Positions 44,982 to 55,023 of a DNA stretch of 64,000 nt are shown piece by piece. The position numbers and the translations under genes were made by a program. Below the pieces are notes generated by a model. That model was not told where the DNA came from. It did not search any database and saw only the letters and a list, made by a program, of their open reading frames with translations. The stretch is from Photobacterium sp. SKA34 (GTDB lineage Bacteria > Pseudomonadota > Gammaproteobacteria > Enterobacterales > Vibrionaceae). The stretch lies in NCBI RefSeq assembly GCF_000153325.1, contig NZ_CH724141.1, positions 1,270,179 through 1,334,178 of the forward strand, given 5' to 3'. Positions within the stretch are counted from its first letter, which is position 1; each line of letters begins with the position of its first letter.

Positions 44982-47125
44982 ATGAAAAAATCAATTGTTG
45001 TTTGTCCCTACTGTGGTACTGGGTGCAAACTAAAATTGGTTGTCGAAAATAACAAAGTTATTGCAGCAGAGCCTGCAGATGGTCGCACAAATGAAGGCCA
45101 ACTGTGTTTAAAAGGCTATTATGGCTGGGATTTTCTTAATGACACCAATTTATTAACACCGCGCTTGAAGCAACCCATGATTCGCCGAAGCCGTGAAGCG
45201 GCACTAGAAGCTGTTTCGTGGGAAGAAGCTATCGACTTTGCTAGTGAAAAGCTATTGGCGATAAAGAAAGAATATGGTCCCGATGCGATTCTGACAACTG
45301 GTTCAGCACGTGGCCCAGGTAATGAAGCAAACTATGTGATGCAGAAGTTCACACGTGCAGTGATAGGGACGAACAACGTCGATCACTGCGCTAGGGTGTG
45401 ACACGCTCCATCAGTCTCCGGTCTGGAGACAACAGTAGGTAATGGTGCAATGAGTAACGCTATTACTGAAATTCAAAAATCTAAATGTTTACTCATATTC
45501 GGTTACAACGCGGCTGATTCTCATCCAGTTGTAGCAAGACACATTCTAAAGGCTCGTGCTAATGGCGCTAAGATCATTGTTTGTGATCCTCGCAAAATTG
45601 AATCTGCACGTGTTGCTGATCAGTGGTTAGGACTTAAAAATGGTTCTAACATGGCACTGGTTAATGCATTAGCTCATGTAATTATCGAAGAAAACTTATA
45701 CGATAAGTCTTATGTAGAAAATTATACCGAAGGTTTTACGGAGTTTCGTAAAATTGTTTCTGGTTATGCTCCCGAGGACCTAGAGGGTATTACTGGTCTA
45801 AAAGCTGCTGATGTTCGTGCTGCTGCTCGAACTTATGCCAATGCATCTGAAGCTATGATTCTGTGGGGAATGGGTGTTACACAGTTTGGTCAGGCGACAG
45901 ATGTGGTTCGGGGTTTGGCTGGTTTAGCACTGTTAACTGGTAACTTTGGTCGTGAAGGTGTGGGTTGTGGACCTGTTCGCGGACAAAATAATGTACAAGG
46001 TACCTGTGATATGGGTATGTTGCCGCATCAGTTTCCAGATTACCAGTCTGTTGAAGATCCAGAAATACGTGAAAAGTTTGAGAAAGCCTGGGGCGTAAAA
46101 CTTTCTGGCACGCCAGGTTATCGTTTAACCGAAGTCGGCCATAAAGCTGATGAAGGTATTTGTAAGGCTTTTTATGTCTTCGGAGAAGATCCAGCTCAAA
46201 CTGAAGCTGATTTAGCTGCAATGCGTGAAACTATGCGTAAATTGGATCTGGTTATTGTTCAAGATATCTTTATGACCCAAACTGCTGAATTTGCAGATAT
46301 TATATTCCCAGCGACGAGTTGGGGAGAGCATGAAGGCGTTTACAGCAGTGCCGACCGTGGTTTTCAGCGTTTTTACAAAGCAGTTAAACCTACTGGTGAT
46401 GTTAAGCCTGATTGGGAAATCTTCAGCCTATTAGCGACAAAATGGGTTATCCAATGTCGTATAATAATACTGAAGAAATTTGGGATGAACTTCGTCAATT
46501 ATGTCCTGATTATGCTGGCGTTACTTACGAAAAGATGGAAGGTCTTAAAGATGTTCAATGGCCATGTCCGACAGAGGATCATCCAGGAACATCATTCCTA
46601 TTCGAAGGCAATAAATTTACTACGCCATCAGGTAAAGGACAGTTAATTGCGGCAGAATGGCGTGCACCATTAGAACAAACGGATGCTGAGTACCCACTAG
46701 TGCTTTCTACCGTTCGTGAAGTGGGACATTACTCTTGTCGATCGATGACTGGTAACTGTAGTGCTCTGCAAACACTGGCAGATGAACCTGGTTACGTACA
46801 GATGCACCCTGATGATGCGCGTCAATTAGGCATTGATGATCAACAGTTGGTTTGGGTGTCTTCTCGCCGCGGTAAAGTTATTTCACGTGCAAATTACAAT
46901 GATCGTGTAAATAAGGGCGTGGTATACATGACTTACCAATGGTGGATCGGTGCATGTAATGAGTTAACCATTGAGCATGTGGATCCAATTTCAAGCACAC
47001 CTGAATTTAAATATTGTGCCGTTAAGGTAGAAAATATTGAAGATCAGTCATGGGCAGAAAATTACGTACAAACAGAATACACTAATTTGAAAGCACGTTT
47101 GAAGAACCATGTTGTTAATGCTTAA
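44982..47125 (+). pseudogene. fdhF: Formate dehydrogenase H FdhF (selenoprotein) with a one-base frameshift
   Basis: A molybdenum/bis-MGD enzyme oxidising formate to CO2. The N-terminal 4Fe-4S motif is CPYCGTGCKLKL. UGA 45399-45401 is codon 140, the position of Sec140 in E. coli, in the context ARV-U-HAPSVSGLET, so it is read as selenocysteine, not stop. A second interruption is different: at 46439-46442 a run of four A (ACAAAATGGG) shifts the frame. One more A gives ...LLATKMGYPMSYNNTEEIWD and continues to 47125, for 714 residues (E. coli 715). The C-terminal EVGHYSCRSMTGNC and MTYQWWIGACNELT are intact. As written the enzyme would be truncated; a sequencing error in the A-run is possible. 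Confidence 0.9.
45399..45438 (+). promoter_or_regulatory. Bacterial SECIS element of fdhF
   Basis: After the UGA come exactly 18 bases to the loop GGTC (45420-45423), closed by GTCTCC (45414-45419) and GGAGAC (45425-45430), with a bulged T at 45424. This is the E. coli fdhF layout (GGUC loop, bulged U, 18-base spacing) recognised by SelB. The stem bases differ from E. coli but remain paired. Confidence 0.9.
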
Positions 47126-47181
47126 TAACAAAAATTGAGTTTATTTTTTTATTTTACTATTCAAATAAACCATTAATGAAA

Positions 47182-47231
47182 ATAAGGTTTCCAAGATGGA
47201 ATGTTGTATATTTCAAATTTGGAAACCTTAT
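47182..47231. terminator. Long inverted repeat after fdhF
   Basis: Perfect 13-bp arms (ATAAGGTTTCCAA at 47182-47194, TTGGAAACCTTAT at 47219-47231) separated by 24 bases. It may be the fdhF terminator (TATTTAATT follows) or a regulator site before fhlA. Confidence 0.55.
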
Positions 47232-47442
47232 ATTTAATTGTTTTGCGGTATATTGCTACTAGTCATTAACATCGCTCAAATAATTAGCATTAATTTTGTT
47301 TTTTATCATAGTTTGCATTTATATTTATTGTTTATTGATTGATATCAATACTTGGTTATTGAAAACATTGAAAATTGTATAATAAATGCTTGAATTACTA
47401 CTCTCTATTCGAGCGATATTATTATCAAGAGTTAATATTAAC

Positions 47443-49533
47443 ATGGAACTTTTTGAAAGTGATTTGATGACTTTTTCAAAAGCCTTATTATCAATCAATG
47501 ATATTTCAGGCGTTATGGATTTTCTAAATAACGAAGATCTATTATTTATCAACGTTGAACGTGTGAATCTACTTTTAAAAAATGATCTTGATAGTCAACC
47601 AAACCTTTACTACCTTGATCAAGATAAACAATGTCAGCAATTTGATTACACAGGCTCAAGTATTGGGCTTCATGACGTTAGCATGCGTGACTATTACCAT
47701 CAGATGGATGGTGAAACGCTATATCAAACTTTTCCTCAGCTAGAAAGTCATCCCGCGTATGACTCAGTTTTTAATTATTGCAAAATACCGCTATCTATTT
47801 GTAATCAACATTTAGGTGCTATTGAATATATTAACTTAACTATGCCTGATGATAGTGAGAGCGAGAAGCAATTCAAATTATTTAATAATATGATTTCAGC
47901 AATGATTGAGCATATTATAGATCACCAAACTGCATCAACGTTTACTAAAAAATTAACAACTGAAAAAAATAATTTTCAGGTGTTAGTTGATGTGACGAAT
48001 ACTGTTATATGTCAAAGTACAAAAAAAGAATTGATAGGCTCATTATTGCAATTTTTATTTCAGCATTTTGGTATGACTGATCTATCGATTATTCAATTAC
48101 AGGATGGGCATTACAATCAACATTCTGCTTGTTTTATTAATAATGAAATTGATTATCAATGTCATTTTTTTACCAATGATAAATTAATTAAAAATGCAAT
48201 TAAGAATAATCAACCAGTATTTTTAAATGCGATAGATATAAAAAAAATGCAGGCTGATCATAATTGCCCGTACTTTCCTAGTCGTGTTAAAACCGCTTGT
48301 GTTATGCCACTCGTATTTAGAGGCATTGCGGTGGGCTACATCAGTTTTATGAAGTCTATTGAAGCTGCTTATCAAAACACGGATCTTGAGTTATTTAAAC
48401 AGATAGCTGCGCGTGTTGCTTTAGCAATGCATAGTATAAAAACACACCAAGCGAGTATTCCAAATCAACCTATCACTAAGTTTATAAACATAGATGAAGG
48501 GATGGGTGAACACGTTATTTTTGACGATATTATTAGTCAAAGTGAAGTGATGAATAAAGTCCTTGAACAAGTTGCTCTTGTTGCTAGTTGTGACAGTACA
48601 GTATTGATTTTAGGAGAGTCTGGGACAGGAAAGGAATTAATTGCTCGTGCTATCCATAAGTTAAGCCTGCGCAGCAAAACGAATATGGTGAAGATGAATT
48701 GTGCCGCCATTCCTGCTGGTTTATTTGAAAGTGAACTGTTTGGTCATGAACGTGGCGCATTTACTGGCGCTATTAGCCAGCGTGTTGGTCGTTTTGAGCA
48801 AGCGCATAAAGGTACGTTATTTTTAGATGAAATTGGTGATATGCCGTTAGATCTTCAGCCTAAATTATTACGTGCATTACAAGAAAATGAAATCGAACGT
48901 GTGGGTAAGAACGCATTGATAAGTGTTGATGTGCGAATTGTTGTTGCCACTAATGTTGATTTATTAAGGCGTGTAGAAGAAAAGAAATTTCGTAATGATC
49001 TTTATTATCGCTTGAATGTTTTTCCTATCCAAATTCCGCCATTACGTGAACGTGCTGAAGATATCCCGTTATTGGTTAAACATTTTACCCGTGAATTAGC
49101 AAAAAAAATGGGCAAAAAAATTACGGCAATTGCTGCCGAAGATTTAGCGGTTATGAGTGCATTTCCATGGCCGGGAAACGTTCGTGAATTGTGTAATTTT
49201 GTTGAACGCTCTGTGATTTTAACTCGTGGTAATTTGCTTAATGTCCCCGTTCATGAGTTAAAAACCTCGCCTCATTCTGTCAGTGTACCAACAGAGAATG
49301 TCCCCCCTGTTGAGCCTACTGGAGCTATCAATACGCCAGAACCAGCAATGAAAGGTGACGTAGTTAAACCCATTATAGATAAAGCTGACGTTATCAAAGC
49401 ATTAAAGGCTTGTCATGGTGTGGTGGCTGGGCCGAATGGTGCGGCAAACCAATTAGGATTGAAACGAACAACTTTATTATCTCGAATGCAGAAAATGGGG
49501 ATCAATAGCCAAGATTTTCGAGGTGGTATCTGA
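47443..49533 (+). CDS. fhlA: Sigma-54 activator of the formate hydrogenlyase genes (FhlA/HyfR type)
   Basis: About 696 residues laid out as in FhlA (692): two GAF-like sensory domains (to about residue 350), an AAA+ domain with Walker A GESGTGKE, GERGAFTGA (the sigma-54-contacting loop) and LFLDEIGDMP (Walker B), then a Fis-type helix-turn-helix ending GLKRTTLLSRMQKMGI. FhlA senses formate and drives hyf/hyc and fdhF. A Pro/Thr-rich linker between the AAA+ and DNA-binding parts is longer than in E. coli. ATG 47443 gives MELFESDLMTFSKALL, consistent with the family; a longer frame starts at 47386. The TGTCGA arrays before hyfA and hydN are its likely targets. Confidence 0.93.
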   Translation: MELFESDLMTFSKALLSINDISGVMDFLNNEDLLFINVERVNLLLKNDLDSQPNLYYLDQDKQCQQFDYTGSSIGLHDVSMRDYYHQMDGETLYQTFPQLESHPAYDSVFNYCKIPLSICNQHLGAIEYINLTMPDDSESEKQFKLFNNMISAMIEHIIDHQTASTFTKKLTTEKNNFQVLVDVTNTVICQSTKKELIGSLLQFLFQHFGMTDLSIIQLQDGHYNQHSACFINNEIDYQCHFFTNDKLIKNAIKNNQPVFLNAIDIKKMQADHNCPYFPSRVKTACVMPLVFRGIAVGYISFMKSIEAAYQNTDLELFKQIAARVALAMHSIKTHQASIPNQPITKFINIDEGMGEHVIFDDIISQSEVMNKVLEQVALVASCDSTVLILGESGTGKELIARAIHKLSLRSKTNMVKMNCAAIPAGLFESELFGHERGAFTGAISQRVGRFEQAHKGTLFLDEIGDMPLDLQPKLLRALQENEIERVGKNALISVDVRIVVATNVDLLRRVEEKKFRNDLYYRLNVFPIQIPPLRERAEDIPLLVKHFTRELAKKMGKKITAIAAEDLAVMSAFPWPGNVRELCNFVERSVILTRGNLLNVPVHELKTSPHSVSVPTENVPPVEPTGAINTPEPAMKGDVVKPIIDKADVIKALKACHGVVAGPNGAANQLGLKRTTLLSRMQKMGINSQDFRGGI

Positions 49534-49581
49534 TGCGTTTAATACCAGCCTACATTTTTATCTAATTATAGGAACACTATT

Positions 49582-50412
49582 TTGACCACTCTTGATGTGC
49601 AATCAACCGATGCCGTTAGTGATGCTTGTCAGCGTCCGATCATTCGCTATCGCAAAGGAGAAAGCGATTTTAAAGAGATGGATTTCATTATTGAAGAAAC
49701 GCCTGTTGCTCTTGCGTTTAATGGTGTTGCGTACACAGTGATGATGTGTACGCCTCATGATTTAGAGCAGTTTGCGATTGGTTTTTCATTGTCTGAGGGA
49801 ATTATCGATCATCACCGTGATATTCACGATATGGTGATTACACATCATGATAATGGGATAAATCTTGATATTACAGTTGCAAATCGTTGTGCTGAGCGTT
49901 TGAAGTTGAAACGTCGTTCATTAGCGGGTTTAACAGGCTGCGGTATTTGTGGTGAGGAAAAATTAGAAACCGTATGCCGAATGCTAATGCCTTTGCCGAT
50001 AACAGTTGAGTTTGATTTAAGTCATTTAGAGCAAGCGTTACAGCAATTACTTGAACACCAAGCACTTAACCAACTGACTGGTGCTGCACATGCGGCAGCA
50101 TATATCGACGGCAATGGTCAATTACTCGCAACATTTGAAGATGTTGGTCGCCATATCGCGCTGGATAAATTAATTGGCTATATCCATCAACAACGTTTAT
50201 CTGGCGGCGCTGTGTTAGTCACAAGTCGCGCTAGTTTTGAAATGGTACAAAAGGCGGCCTCAGCAGGTGTTGAAGTGTTACTTGCCATATCTTCTGCAAC
50301 AAAAATGGCCGTCGATTTAGCGGATCGTTTAAATATGACGTTATTAGGGCATTGTCGCCGTGGTCGAGCCGATGCTTATGCTCACCCAGAACGTGTTTTT
50401 GGCATGATTTGA
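49582..50412 (+). CDS. fdhD: Formate dehydrogenase sulfurtransferase FdhD
   Basis: A 276-residue protein required to activate formate dehydrogenases; it transfers sulfur from IscS to the molybdenum cofactor. The GCGICG motif (TGCGICGEEKLETV) contains the two essential cysteines. The C-terminal EDVGRHIALDKLIGY, LVTSRASFEMVQKAA and HCRRGRADAYAHPERV are family hallmarks. It starts at TTG 49582 with AGGA eight bases upstream. It is downstream of fhlA and needed for FdhF in this pathway. Confidence 0.95.
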   Translation: MTTLDVQSTDAVSDACQRPIIRYRKGESDFKEMDFIIEETPVALAFNGVAYTVMMCTPHDLEQFAIGFSLSEGIIDHHRDIHDMVITHHDNGINLDITVANRCAERLKLKRRSLAGLTGCGICGEEKLETVCRMLMPLPITVEFDLSHLEQALQQLLEHQALNQLTGAAHAAAYIDGNGQLLATFEDVGRHIALDKLIGYIHQQRLSGGAVLVTSRASFEMVQKAASAGVEVLLAISSATKMAVDLADRLNMTLLGHCRRGRADAYAHPERVFGMI

Positions 50413-50431
50413 TCTTGTGATTTCATCGTAC

Positions 50432-50463
50432 TTTACGCTCAGTCATAGCGTGAAGTGTTTTAT
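50432..50463 (+). terminator. Probable fdhD terminator
   Basis: TTTACGCT (432-439) pairs with AGCGTGAA (447-454, one wobble), followed by GTGTTTTAT, about 20 bases after the fdhD stop. Confidence 0.55.
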
Positions 50464-50506
50464 AACTCTCCGGATCTCCGGTTACTTTAATTAAGAAGAT
50501 AATAAT

Positions 50507-51094
50507 ATGAAAATGAAACATCTAATGTTGGGTTTGCTAACAACCTCTTTTTCTCCTCTTGCTTTAGCACACCCAGGTCACATTGGTCCTCATGCTTCTA
50601 CATTCATGAGTGGTTTTGTCCACCCATTTACGGGCATGGATCACCTAAGTGTTATGGTGTGTGTGGGTCTATTAGCGGCTATGATGGGTGGTAAAGCGAT
50701 TTCACGTTTACCTCTTGCTTTCATCTCAATCATGATTGTAGGTGCTGCTTTAGGTGTATCTGGTGTTGTGATCCCGGGTGTTGAACTAGGTATTGCTGTA
50801 TCTGTAATTGCAATGGGCGGCATGTTATTAGCGGGTGGTCGTATATCTGCAAAAGTAGCAACAGGTGCGGTAATGGCATTTGCATTATTCCACGGTATGG
50901 CTCACGGTATGGAAATGCCTTTAGGTGCTACAACTGTTGAGTTCTTTATCGGCTTCGTACTAGCAACAGCAATTTTACATGCGTGTGGTGTTGTATTAGG
51001 TAAAGCTATCGCGGCTTCAGCTGCTAATCGTCGTGTTACTAATGTCCTAGGTGTCGTTATGGCGGCATTTGGTGGCATCTTAATGCTGTCTTAA
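50507..51094 (+). CDS. hupE: HupE/UreJ-family nickel permease
   Basis: A 195-residue membrane protein with a signal sequence (...SPLALA-HPGHIG), six helices and the HupE/UreJ motifs HPFTGMDHLSVM and FHGMAHGMEMP, whose His and Asp residues bind nickel. It should bring Ni2+ in for the hydrogenase. It opens the hupE-hypF-hypA-hypB operon, with 16 bases to hypF. Confidence 0.9.
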   Translation: MKMKHLMLGLLTTSFSPLALAHPGHIGPHASTFMSGFVHPFTGMDHLSVMVCVGLLAAMMGGKAISRLPLAFISIMIVGAALGVSGVVIPGVELGIAVSVIAMGGMLLAGGRISAKVATGAVMAFALFHGMAHGMEMPLGATTVEFFIGFVLATAILHACGVVLGKAIAASAANRRVTNVLGVVMAAFGGILMLS

Positions 51095-51110
51095 TTACAG
51101 GGCAGTAAGC

Positions 51111-53501
51111 GTGGCAGACAACATTGCACGACAATATATTCATATTACCGGCATTGTACAGGGGGTCGGGTTCCGCCCCTTTGTCTACCAACTAGCGACA
51201 CAATATGCGCTAGTTGGTTCGGTGATCAATGATTCAGAAGGGGTGAAAATCGATGTGCAAGGCTCTCTTGAAATATTAGCTACTTTCACTTCGCAGTTAA
51301 TCGACCAAGCGCCTCCTTTAAGTCGTATTGATGATGTGGCAATTCGCACTTTATCGCTATGGTCTGAATTGGAAAAGCCGAATACTTTTGGTATTGAGCA
51401 AAGTCAGTGCCGTGACAGCACAACGGTATCTATTTCACCTGATCAAGGGCTTTGTGATGCTTGTAAGCGGGATATTTCCAATCCAGACTCTCGATACTTC
51501 CAATATCCATTTACCAACTGTACCCATTGCGGTCCTCGTTACAGCATTATAAAAGCGCTACCTTATGATCGTGTAGCAACCAGTATGCAGGATTTTTCAT
51601 TGTGTCCTGATTGTGCCGAGGCGTATCAAAATCCAGTAGATCGTCGTTATCATGCTCAGCCTATTAGCTGTGACTGCTGTGGTCCTTGGGTTACGCTTTA
51701 TGATATACAACAGAGAGTCAAATCGAGTGCAGAATTACCGCTTGTTGCAACCAAACAAACAGCGATTGAGCAGCTTGCACAAAAGATAAAAGATGGTGAA
51801 ATTGTTGCTATTAAAGGCATCGGTGGTTTTCATTTAATGTGTGATGCCACTAACGCACAAGCAGTAGCGAGTTTACGTAGGCTTAAACATCGTCAGTCAA
51901 AACCGTTAGCCATCATGGCGGCAAGTGATGATATTACCCATCAATTAGTTGAAGGTAGTGATGCTGAATGGGAAGCATTATACGCGCAAGCGAGACCTAT
52001 TGTACTAATGAAAAAGCGCATAGATGTTGCTGCAGAAGAAGTGACACGAACAGATGGCGTGTTGGCTGAAAATGTTGCTCCGAATGTACCGTATCTAGGA
52101 ATAATGCAGCCGTATACGCCATTGCATTATTTGTTGTTTGATAAATTAAAAGAAATAGATGCGACAAGTGCACTTGTGATGACCAGTGCGAACCTATCAG
52201 GGATGCCTATTGCCACTGAGTTAGCTCAAGTCTGTGCTCAATTTTCAGGGAAAATCAGCGGTGTTTTAGATCATAATCGTCCTATTGTGAGTGCGTGCGA
52301 TGATAGCCTTGTACATTATGCTGGCGGAAAAATTCGTGTGCTGCGTATGGCAAGAGGCTATGCGCCAGTAAGCTATTTCGGTACAGGTAGTGAGCAAAGC
52401 ACAGGTAATATCACCGTTGCCTTAGGTGCTGAGCAAAAATCAACGATAGGGTTAGCATTACCTCAGCAATGGCTCATATCTCCCTATATTGGTAATTTAG
52501 ACGATCTTGATACCGAGTTGCGTTATCAAGAAACGGTTAACCATTTAACGGCACTTTATAATGTTAAGCCACAGCAGTTAGTGTGTGATAAACATCCTAA
52601 CTATCATTCCTCTCAATTTGCTGAAAAATATCAAAGCAAAGCCAATTTAGCCGCGCCACTTTTAAAGGTGCAGCACCATCATGCCCATGTATTAGCTGTC
52701 ATGGCTGAGCATAATATAACGGAGAGCGTTTTAGGTTTTACCTTTGATGGAACTGGGTGGGGGGACGATCACACCGTGTGGGGAGGAGAAGTTTTACTTT
52801 CTACACCACAAAGTTACCAGCGTGTCGGGCACTTGCGTCAATTTCGTTTAATAGGTGGCGAAAAAGCGATAAAAGAGCCTGCTCGTTTGTTATTTGCAAT
52901 TTTATTGGAATTTTACTCTGTCGATGCGATTAAAGCGATGCAGTTATCAGCTTTTAAAGAGTGGAGTGACTCTTATTTCAATAACTTATACCGATTGTGG
53001 CAGACAGGTAGCCAATCGCCTTATACCTCATCGATGGGACGTTTGATTGATGCGTGGACAAGCTTGTTAGGTTTGGTTGATCGCGTTGATTATGAAGGTG
53101 AATGCGGATTGAAACTCGAACAAGCGGCAATGAAAGGTCGATGTCATCAACCTATTTCTTTTGCCGTTGATGCTAATGGTGTGATTGATTGGCAACCACT
53201 TTTTGAATATGCATTACCGCTTTTAAGTTTAGTTGCCGATGATAATCGCTCAGCATGGCGAAATTGTTTTGCGCACAGTTTTATTAGTGCCCTTGCTGAT
53301 GTCATTGTCACCATCGGGAAAGCTTATAAGCCATTACCGATTGTTTTAGGCGGTGGGGTATTCCAAAACCGCGTATTAGTCGATGAAGTGTTTGAAAAAG
53401 CCAGCGCGCATAGTTTATCCATTTTTTGTGGTGAAGCACTTCCTGCTAATGATGCATCTATTGCAGCAGGTCAGTTGTGGTTTGCTATACATCAAAAATA
53501 A
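51111..53501 (+). CDS. hypF: Carbamoyltransferase HypF
   Basis: A 796-residue enzyme that makes the CN ligands of the NiFe active site from carbamoyl phosphate. In order: acylphosphatase domain (GIVQGVGFRPFVYQL), paired zinc fingers (CDACKRDI...CTHCGPRYSI; CPDCAEAYQ...CDCCGPW), a YrdC-like domain (KGIGGFHLMCDATN, SKPLAIM) and a Kae1-like domain (QHHHAHVLAVMAEH; GGGVFQNRVL). GTG start at 51111. The partner HypE, which receives the carbamoyl group, is not encoded here. Confidence 0.95.
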   Translation: MADNIARQYIHITGIVQGVGFRPFVYQLATQYALVGSVINDSEGVKIDVQGSLEILATFTSQLIDQAPPLSRIDDVAIRTLSLWSELEKPNTFGIEQSQCRDSTTVSISPDQGLCDACKRDISNPDSRYFQYPFTNCTHCGPRYSIIKALPYDRVATSMQDFSLCPDCAEAYQNPVDRRYHAQPISCDCCGPWVTLYDIQQRVKSSAELPLVATKQTAIEQLAQKIKDGEIVAIKGIGGFHLMCDATNAQAVASLRRLKHRQSKPLAIMAASDDITHQLVEGSDAEWEALYAQARPIVLMKKRIDVAAEEVTRTDGVLAENVAPNVPYLGIMQPYTPLHYLLFDKLKEIDATSALVMTSANLSGMPIATELAQVCAQFSGKISGVLDHNRPIVSACDDSLVHYAGGKIRVLRMARGYAPVSYFGTGSEQSTGNITVALGAEQKSTIGLALPQQWLISPYIGNLDDLDTELRYQETVNHLTALYNVKPQQLVCDKHPNYHSSQFAEKYQSKANLAAPLLKVQHHHAHVLAVMAEHNITESVLGFTFDGTGWGDDHTVWGGEVLLSTPQSYQRVGHLRQFRLIGGEKAIKEPARLLFAILLEFYSVDAIKAMQLSAFKEWSDSYFNNLYRLWQTGSQSPYTSSMGRLIDAWTSLLGLVDRVDYEGECGLKLEQAAMKGRCHQPISFAVDANGVIDWQPLFEYALPLLSLVADDNRSAWRNCFAHSFISALADVIVTIGKAYKPLPIVLGGGVFQNRVLVDEVFEKASAHSLSIFCGEALPANDASIAAGQLWFAIHQK

Positions 53502-53519
53502 GAATGAAGAGATCTCGTC

Positions 53520-53861
53520 ATGCATGAATTATCACTGAGTATGAATACGGTAGATACCGTGGTTGAACATGCCAAAAAACAAGGCTTTCATCGCGTAACT
53601 CGAGTGACATTATCGATTGGGACATTATCGTGCATAGAACCCCATGCATTGGAAACAGGATTTGAATTTGCAACACGAGGAACGATTGCTGAAGGCGCGA
53701 AGTTAAACATTGAGTCTGTACAAGCTCAAGTTTGGTGTATGGAGTGCCAGCGCTATATCGAAATTGATGAGCGTGGTGTCAGCTGCCCTCATTGCCATGG
53801 TTATCAGCTTAGAGTTGAAACTGGTGACGAATTAATGATTAAAAATATTGAGGTAGAGTAA
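53520..53861 (+). CDS. hypA: Hydrogenase nickel insertion protein HypA
   Basis: A 113-residue nickel metallochaperone. The N-terminal MHE is the nickel site (His2), and a zinc site comes from CMEC and CPHC pairs (residues about 73-76 and 90-93). It delivers nickel to the large subunit with HypB. Its last base overlaps the hypB start. Confidence 0.95.
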   Translation: MHELSLSMNTVDTVVEHAKKQGFHRVTRVTLSIGTLSCIEPHALETGFEFATRGTIAEGAKLNIESVQAQVWCMECQRYIEIDERGVSCPHCHGYQLRVETGDELMIKNIEVE

Positions 53862-54913
53862 TGTGTAATGTATGCGGCTGCGGAGATAGCCATGTAGAAG
53901 GTGTCGATCACCATCATCATGGTTCTCATCACCACCACGATCATCATGAGCATAGTCATCACAATGACCATCACCATGGTCATGCAAATGTTCAGAAATC
54001 GAGTAATGAACAGCCTATTGTGATCCATCATCACTATAATCATCAAGGTGATGTTCATCATCATGTGCATTACACCTTACCTGCAACATCGCACCATGAA
54101 CACAGTCATCAACACCCACAGCATGAACATGGATCGCACGAACATCACAATCACGTTCATGACAGCCATGACCATCATCAGCCAGAAACCTTAGATAAAG
54201 GTGATTTGCATTACGGTAAAGGTGAAGCTGAAGTGCATGTGGCTGGGGTTTCTCAACGTCAACTTCTGACGTTAGAAATGGATATTCTAGGTAATAACAA
54301 CAAACTGGCTGAACATAACCGCGAGCATTTTGAAGCCAATAAACAGCTTGTGCTTAATCTTGTATCAAGCCCTGGCTCTGGTAAAACTACCTTACTTACT
54401 GAAACCTTAATGCAGCTAAAACAGCTGTATCCATGTGCGGTGATAGAAGGGGATCAGCAAACCTCTAACGATGCGGATCGTATTCGTGCTACACAAGTGC
54501 TGGCTATTCAAGTCAATACAGGAAAAGGCTGCCATTTAGATGCACAAATGGTGCACGATGCTTATCATCAATTAGCAATGAATGAGTCAGGTTTCTTGTT
54601 TATTGAAAATGTGGGGAACTTGGTGTGCCCAGCAAGTTTTGATTTAGGTGAAGCATGCAAAGTCGCGATTTTATCTGTTACTGAAGGGGAAGATAAGCCA
54701 CTTAAATACCCTAATATGTTTGCTGCAGCTGATTTAATGCTGATCAATAAGGTCGATTTATTGCCGTATGTTGATATCAATATTGAAGATTGTATTGCTA
54801 ATGCACGAAAAGTGAATCCAAATATTCAGGTCATAAAACTTTCAGCAAAAACTGGTGAAGGTATGGATGCGTGGTTAAATTGGTTAACAGAGCAATTAAA
54901 GCAATATCAGTAA
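53861..54913 (+). CDS. hypB: Hydrogenase nickel GTPase HypB with a long histidine-rich domain
   Basis: A 350-residue GTPase. The N-terminal MCNVCGCGD is the high-affinity nickel site seen in E. coli HypB (CxxCGCG). Residues 11-106 contain 41 histidines, an extended nickel-storage segment of the type found in rhizobial HypB but much shorter in E. coli. The GTPase domain follows: [13 protein letters not shown] (P-loop), [23 protein letters not shown] and NKVDLLPY. Last gene of the operon; hypC, hypD and hypE do not follow. The repeated CAT/CAC tract is DNA-level low complexity. Confidence 0.95.
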   Translation: MCNVCGCGDSHVEGVDHHHHGSHHHHDHHEHSHHNDHHHGHANVQKSSNEQPIVIHHHYNHQGDVHHHVHYTLPATSHHEHSHQHPQHEHGSHEHHNHVHDSHDHHQPETLDKGDLHYGKGEAEVHVAGVSQRQLLTLEMDILGNNNKLAEHNREHFEANKQLVLNLVSSPGSGKTTLLTETLMQLKQLYPCAVIEGDQQTSNDADRIRATQVLAIQVNTGKGCHLDAQMVHDAYHQLAMNESGFLFIENVGNLVCPASFDLGEACKVAILSVTEGEDKPLKYPNMFAAADLMLINKVDLLPYVDINIEDCIANARKVNPNIQVIKLSAKTGEGMDAWLNWLTEQLKQYQ

Positions 54914-54958
54914 GTTAAATTTATCTACGTAACGATGGTTATATAATAATCTCTATAC

Positions 54959-54986
54959 AAAAGCCCTGTAAAACAGGGCTTTTTTG
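54959..54986 (+). terminator. Terminator of the hupE-hypFAB operon
   Basis: A perfect 10-bp stem (AAAAGCCCTG / CAGGGCTTTT) with a 5-base loop and T tract, 45 bases after hypB. Confidence 0.95.
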
Positions 54987-55023
54987 TATGACGAAGAAGA
55001 AGGTTGTGAAAAAGTACTTTGAC

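Noticed and set aside
45399..45401. In-frame TGA apparently ending fdhF after 139 codons
   Set aside because: It is at the Sec140 position with a complete SECIS hairpin 18 bases downstream, so it is a selenocysteine codon, not a nonsense mutation.
53804..54070. Met/Ile-rich ORF on the minus strand within hypB
   Set aside because: It is the reverse complement of the CAT/CAC histidine tract and has no independent support.
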